Assembly (NCBI GenBank): GCA_903874955.1
Contig: CAIQTY010000047.1
Location: 1 to 64,000, forward strand
Direction of reading: 5' to 3'
Source: an uncultured Alphaproteobacteria bacterium
GTDB lineage: Bacteria; Pseudomonadota; Alphaproteobacteria; Paracaedibacterales; CAITNM01
DNA length: 64,000 nucleotides
Positions 59,812-64,000 of this stretch are shown piece after piece (position 1 is the first letter of the stretch; the number at the start of each line of letters is the position of its first letter). The position numbers were made by a program, and so were the translations under genes. The notes below the pieces were generated by a model. The model worked only from the letters and a program-made list of their open reading frames with translations. It was not told the DNA's origin and did not search any database.

Positions 59812-60837
59812 CTAAAAACTCAATTGCTCTAAGGGCCATCGGGGCTTGGGCGCAAAATCGTGTCCTGATGGCTTTATACCATTTTGTATCGCCTCAATCG
59901 CCGCCCAACCAATCATCGCCGCATTATCCGTGCATAAATTCATTGGTGGGAAAACAGCTTCTATGCTTTTTTGGGCGCAAAAATCCGAAAGTTCTTTGCG
60001 CAGATATTTATTAGCGGCAACTCCTCCTGCCATGACTAAACGCTCTACTTTATGATTGCTGCACCCTAACGCTTTGGCAGTCCGTTCTTTAAAAATTTCA
60101 CCAATAGTGTATTGAAAGCTTGCGGCAATGTCGCAAGCTGTTTGATCATCAGGTGGATTTTTTTCAATGGTTTGCTTAACTGCTGTTTTAAGCCCAGAGA
60201 ATGAAAAATTTGGTTTTAAAGAATGTTCTAATGGTTTTGGAAAAGCAAATCGATAAGCGTCGCCATGAACCGCTTTTTTTTCTAAGGCTGGCCCGCCAGG
60301 AAAATCAAAGTTTAGAAGCTTAGCAATTTTATCAAAGCATTCACCCGCTGCATCATCTAAAGTTTGCCCTAAAAGTCTATACTGCCTAAATCCTAGTACT
60401 TCAACAAACATACAGTGACCACCTGAAGTCAATAATAGTAAATACGGGTAGGGCACATCATGACTTAAGCGTGCAGTAAGTGCATGTCCTTCTAAATGAT
60501 TAATGGCATACATAGGTTTATCAAGGGACATACTTAATGTTTTAGCAAGCATAACACCAACCAGTACGCCGCCTATAAGTCCAGGCCCCGCGGTAACGGC
60601 AATATGATCAATATCCTTCAGATCAAACTTAGCTTCTTGAAGAGATTGCTTGAAAATAGGTTCTATATTTGTAAGATGAGCACGTGCTGCAAGTTCAGGT
60701 ACCACCCCTCCGTATGCCTCGTGTTCTTTAATCTGGCTCCGGGTTACCAGGCTTAGAATTCTATTTCTTATCTCACTATCTTGCACTAGGGAGATAGAAG
60801 TTTCGTCGCAGCTCGTCTCAATAGATAACACATTCAT
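59812..60837 (-). CDS. tsaD: tRNA threonylcarbamoyladenosine transferase TsaD
   Basis: 'VLSIETSCDETSISLV', 'YGGVVPELAARAHL', 'NHLEGHALTARL', 'MAGGVAANKYLR'. Confidence 0.96.
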   Translation of the reverse strand: MNVLSIETSCDETSISLVQDSEIRNRILSLVTRSQIKEHEAYGGVVPELAARAHLTNIEPIFKQSLQEAKFDLKDIDHIAVTAGPGLIGGVLVGVMLAKTLSMSLDKPMYAINHLEGHALTARLSHDVPYPYLLLLTSGGHCMFVEVLGFRQYRLLGQTLDDAAGECFDKIAKLLNFDFPGGPALEKKAVHGDAYRFAFPKPLEHSLKPNFSFSGLKTAVKQTIEKNPPDDQTACDIAASFQYTIGEIFKERTAKALGCSNHKVERLVMAGGVAANKYLRKELSDFCAQKSIEAVFPPMNLCTDNAAMIGWAAIEAIQNGIKPSGHDFAPKPRWPLEQLSF

Positions 60838-60929
60838 AAAGTATTTCCCCGGTTAACCATTTTTTAAATAAGTTTCTTTATATTAGTTCCTAGAGATAAC
60901 GAACTTTTTTAATAATTGGAAGGTATTGT

Positions 60930-62024
60930 ATGGCAGATAAAGCAAAAAAACGTGTCGCTATTGCATGTCAAGGTGGCGGTTCACACGGGGCTTTTACTTG
61001 GGGGGTTTTAGATAAAATTTTAGAAGATGGTCGATTTGAAATAGAAGGTTTAACTGGTACATCAGCTGGTGGTATGAACGCTGTAGCTGTTGCTCAAGGC
61101 TTAGCTAAGGGCGGTAATGCAGAAGCACGTGCTACTCTGAAGCTTTTCTGGGATAGAGTTTCAGAAAGTGGAAAAAATAGTTCGCTGAATAATCGTGGAC
61201 CTATTGATAAGCATATGAATAACTGGACGATGTATAATTCACCAGGGTTCGTGATGTTTGAATTTTTAAGCCGTATGATGTCTCCATATGAATTAAACCC
61301 AATGAAAACTGACCCTCTTCGTGATGTTATTAAAGAAACTTTTGATTTTGAATTTTTACGTAAACAAGATGTATGTAAAGTATTTTTATGTGCTACTCAT
61401 GTATTTACTGGTAAATTAACTGTATTTAAAACAGAAGAGCTGAAAGTTGAGTGCCTTCTTGCTACAGCTTGTCTACCAACAATTCACAGCGCTGTTCTTG
61501 TTAACGGCGAATACTATTGGGATGGTGGATTTATTGGAAACCCAGTTATGTTCCCATTAGTTTATGACTGCGAAACATCTGATATTATTCTAATTCAGCT
61601 TAACCCAACCGTTAGAAATAAATTACCAACAAGTGCCCGTGAAATTGGCGATCGATTGAACGAAATTACTAACAATGCATCGGTTGTTCGTGAAATACGC
61701 GCTATGCACTTGATTAGCGAATTGCAAGATGAAGGAATTATCCCTCCAGGACGCATGAAGCGCGTGCATTTGCACCTTATCGAAGATGAGGCAGTGTTCC
61801 AAGAACTTGGTTGGGGAAGTAAGCTTAATACTGAGCCAGAATTCTTCCAGCATCTCTTTGAAAAAGGACGTGCAGCTGCAGCCGATTGGATCGCGGAAAA
61901 CTATGAAAATGTTGGTAAAAAGACAACAGCTCCAATTCGTGACCACTTCACCGGAAAAGATTGGGATATGCACCTAAAGCATGGTTCATCAGTTAAAAGA
62001 ATAGACGATAAGAAAAAGAAATAA
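60930..62024 (+). CDS. patatin-like phospholipase family protein
   Basis: 'ACQGGGSHGAFTWGVLD', GxSxG 'GTSAGG', 'DGGFIGNP'. Confidence 0.9.
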   Translation: MADKAKKRVAIACQGGGSHGAFTWGVLDKILEDGRFEIEGLTGTSAGGMNAVAVAQGLAKGGNAEARATLKLFWDRVSESGKNSSLNNRGPIDKHMNNWTMYNSPGFVMFEFLSRMMSPYELNPMKTDPLRDVIKETFDFEFLRKQDVCKVFLCATHVFTGKLTVFKTEELKVECLLATACLPTIHSAVLVNGEYYWDGGFIGNPVMFPLVYDCETSDIILIQLNPTVRNKLPTSAREIGDRLNEITNNASVVREIRAMHLISELQDEGIIPPGRMKRVHLHLIEDEAVFQELGWGSKLNTEPEFFQHLFEKGRAAAADWIAENYENVGKKTTAPIRDHFTGKDWDMHLKHGSSVKRIDDKKKK

Positions 62025-62051
62025 TTATAAAATTCCTCATACACATAAAAT

Positions 62052-62082
62052 AAAGATCCTTTTTAAGGATCTTTATTTTTTT
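62052..62082 (+). terminator. rho-independent terminator after patatin-like gene
   Basis: aaagatccttttt-aaggatctttattttttta hairpin plus T-tract. Confidence 0.85.
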
Positions 62083-62132
62083 ATTAGCAATTTATATGAA
62101 CTCTCAACGACTCATCTTCTGCTAAAGATCAG

Positions 62133-62543
62133 CTATAGGCTGGTTTTTGGGATTTTAGGAGGCCTATAGTACTGATCATGCTTAGCGAGAAGTTGATTCG
62201 CATTAAAAATTTTATTAGCGATGTCGTAAGTGCCAATAGCCACGATTCCTTGGCCTTCACGAAATAAATCAGGCAGTCGGCCAACATAATAAACTGCTAT
62301 GGAAGACGTATCATCACTTACTATAAAGTGGTGCGTGTTGCCTTCAGATTTAACACTACCCTTTACAACTAATCCTCCTAAGCGGAGCTTTCTATGGTTT
62401 TTGTAGAGGGTAAGAATTTCGCTTGGGGTCTTGAAATAAACGATATTTTCTTTAAGGGCCCCCGCCAAAAATAGGCATATACCACCAACGAAACTTAAAA
62501 TAAGAATCAGCTGAAGTGTTCGAAGTTTAGCTTTAGGACTCAT
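62133..62543 (-). CDS. ccmE: cytochrome c maturation protein CcmE
   Basis: 'LRLGGLVVKGSVKSEGNTHHFIVSDDTSSIAVYYVGRLPDLFREGQGIVAIG'. Confidence 0.92.
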   Translation of the reverse strand: MSPKAKLRTLQLILILSFVGGICLFLAGALKENIVYFKTPSEILTLYKNHRKLRLGGLVVKGSVKSEGNTHHFIVSDDTSSIAVYYVGRLPDLFREGQGIVAIGTYDIANKIFNANQLLAKHDQYYRPPKIPKTSL

Positions 62544-62641
62544 TACCTAGAATTTTGTCGCACATAAAAAAATAAAACATATCCAAGCATCCCAAAGGTT
62601 ATGCTGTATGCTAGGCCTATATAAAATTCAGGCGAGTCCAT
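62543..62641 (-). CDS. ccmD: heme exporter protein CcmD (32 aa; not in supplied ORF track)
   Basis: MDSPEFYIGLAYSITFGMLGYVLFFYVRQNSR*; overlaps both ccmC and ccmE; single TM. Confidence 0.85.
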   Translation of the reverse strand: MDSPEFYIGLAYSITFGMLGYVLFFYVRQNSR

Positions 62642-63308
62642 GATTTTGCCTTTGGAAACGTTCTGATTTTATGCTAAATCGACGGCTGAATACGGTCAAG
62701 GTCCAGCTAAAAAAGGTGATGGTCATCAAGAGCAAAGGGATGAGCATTTCGTTTGCTATTGCTGGTTTTTGACTTAATGAAAATGACGATGGTTGATGAA
62801 GCGTAAACCACCAATCAACTGACCATTTTATAATCGGAACATTTACAAGGCCAACCACATTTAAAATGCTAGCTGCTTTGTTTAACCCACTATCGCAAAA
62901 ATTGATATATCCCACATACAAAAAGAATAGCACCACAACCGATGTTAACCGGGCGTCCCAAACCCACCAAGCACCCCAGGCAGGTTTGCCCCAAATCGAT
63001 CCGGTTATCATGCAAACAATTGTTAAAATACATCCTGGAATAGCTAAGCTTTGAGCGCAAAGGCTATAAAACGGAGACCTAATAACAAGACCTGCAAAAC
63101 TAAAGACTCCCATCACCGCGTATATGCCGATCGCTAACCACGCTGCAGGTACATGCACATAAAGAATACGAACTAATTCGCCATGTAAATAATCAGGTGG
63201 GGAGATGTATAAGGCATAAATCAATGAAATTGGTGCAGATACAAAAAATATCCAAAACGTAATAGGTTTCAGCGCAGCAATTGAACGCTTTAACTTAGCT
63301 GGATTCAT
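62628..63308 (-). CDS. ccmC: heme exporter protein CcmC
   Basis: 'ILYVHVPAAWLAIGIY', 'GSIWGKPAWGAWWVWDARLTSVVVLFFLYVGY'. Confidence 0.94.
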   Translation of the reverse strand: MNPAKLKRSIAALKPITFWIFFVSAPISLIYALYISPPDYLHGELVRILYVHVPAAWLAIGIYAVMGVFSFAGLVIRSPFYSLCAQSLAIPGCILTIVCMITGSIWGKPAWGAWWVWDARLTSVVVLFFLYVGYINFCDSGLNKAASILNVVGLVNVPIIKWSVDWWFTLHQPSSFSLSQKPAIANEMLIPLLLMTITFFSWTLTVFSRRFSIKSERFQRQNHGLA

Positions 63309-63310
63309 GG

Positions 63311-63445
63311 TTAAGATGTTTTTTCAATCATTGTTAATTCAACGGGTTTCTCTACAATTTTTTGCTCAGCACGAATGCCATAGCCAAGGAAGATTCCTGC
63401 GCCTATCAATACTAAAGCAAAAAATAAAATAATTTTATTTTTCAT
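63311..63445 (-). CDS. small single-TM protein (44 aa) between kdsB and ccmC; not in supplied ORF track
   Basis: MKNKIILFFALVLIGAGIFLGYGIRAEQKIVEKPVELTMIEKTS*; hydrophobic helix. Confidence 0.55.
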   Translation of the reverse strand: MKNKIILFFALVLIGAGIFLGYGIRAEQKIVEKPVELTMIEKTS

Positions 63446-63456
63446 AATTTTATGCC

Positions 63457-64000
63457 TTACAAATTATTTTGAGCAAGCGCTCTCACACGTTCTAGATCAG
63501 GTAAAGTGTCAACTGAAATTGGACTCGAGTCTACCACCGCTACATCTATTCGAAATCCATGTTGTAAAAATCTAAGTTGTTCAAGGCGTTCCGTTTGTTC
63601 TAGGTAGCATGGGGGATGGCTAACGAATGCTTCAAGCACTGCTGGGCGGTAGGCATAAACACCAATATGATGATAATAGGTCAGGGCATTGACTGGCACT
63701 GCTGCCCTTGAAAAGTAAATTGCCCTTGCCATGTTATTAATGGGTTTATCCATTGAAATTTTAACAACATTGGGGTTTGAGACTTCATCTTCATCTGTGA
63801 TAGGGGTTGCCAGGGTTGCTACATCAACGTCGGGATTTTCAAAAGGTTTTAGAATATCTTGAAGAATACTAGGTTCAAAAAGTGGCAAATCCCCTTGCAG
63901 GCCAATAATGATATCAATATTAGGTTTGCCTAGGGCAATATAAGCTGCCCAAACTCTATCTGTGCCTGAGGGTAGATCTGGATCGGTAACAATTGTCTTA
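63457..64000 (-). CDS. kdsB: 3-deoxy-manno-octulosonate cytidylyltransferase, 5' end beyond window
   Basis: Frame continues to edge: ..KTIVTDPDLPSGTDRVWAAYIALGKPNIDIIIGLQGDLPLFEPSI..; 'YYHHIGVYAYRPAVLEAFV', 'LEQLRFLQHGFRI'. Confidence 0.92.
   Translation of the reverse strand, partial: KTIVTDPDLPSGTDRVWAAYIALGKPNIDIIIGLQGDLPLFEPSILQDILKPFENPDVDVATLATPITDEDEVSNPNVVKISMDKPINNMARAIYFSRAAVPVNALTYYHHIGVYAYRPAVLEAFVSHPPCYLEQTERLEQLRFLQHGFRIDVAVVDSSPISVDTLPDLERVRALAQNNL

Noticed and set aside
1-64000. CRISPR arrays, defence islands, prophage structural genes
   Set aside because: No regularly spaced repeats, Cas, restriction or phage structural ORFs were recognised.

Overview
AT-rich bacterial chromosome segment with an alphaproteobacterial gene set (RpoH, ALAS-type HemA, NDUFA12-like subunit, ccmC/D/E, HflKC, LpxC, TsaE-AmgK-MurU). 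It may come from a host-associated, Holosporales-like lineage; that is inference, no rRNA is present. Most of the window is housekeeping genes plus three tRNAs (Pro-UGG, Ile2-CAU, Ser-GGA) and an IS3-type transposase tail at the left edge. Accessory content worth attention: (1) a tightly packed operon at 6.05-13.2 kb: aldolase, orphan ABC-type substrate-binding protein, sensor-HAMP-MFS fusion, output-less membrane sensor, class III adenylate/guanylate cyclase; (2) an analogous cluster at 50.9-54.7 kb: CAP_ED/cNMP-like domain fused to a DASS/SLC13-like transporter, a second orphan substrate-binding protein and a PstS-like protein. Together these suggest substrate-binding proteins wired to secondary transporters and cyclic-nucleotide signalling; (3) a candidate -1 frameshift at an in-frame A_AAA_AAA heptamer (55355-55361) joining two ORFs; (4) an apparently exported HD-domain hydrolase followed without a gap by an in-frame small ORF across a UGA; (5) an exported, possibly Cys-less P450-like protein; (6) short genes missing from the ORF track (ccmD, a 44-aa membrane peptide, a 44-aa ORF) and a frameshifted small secreted-protein pseudogene. 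No CRISPR array or rRNA was seen. Family assignments come from reading motifs, without database searches.
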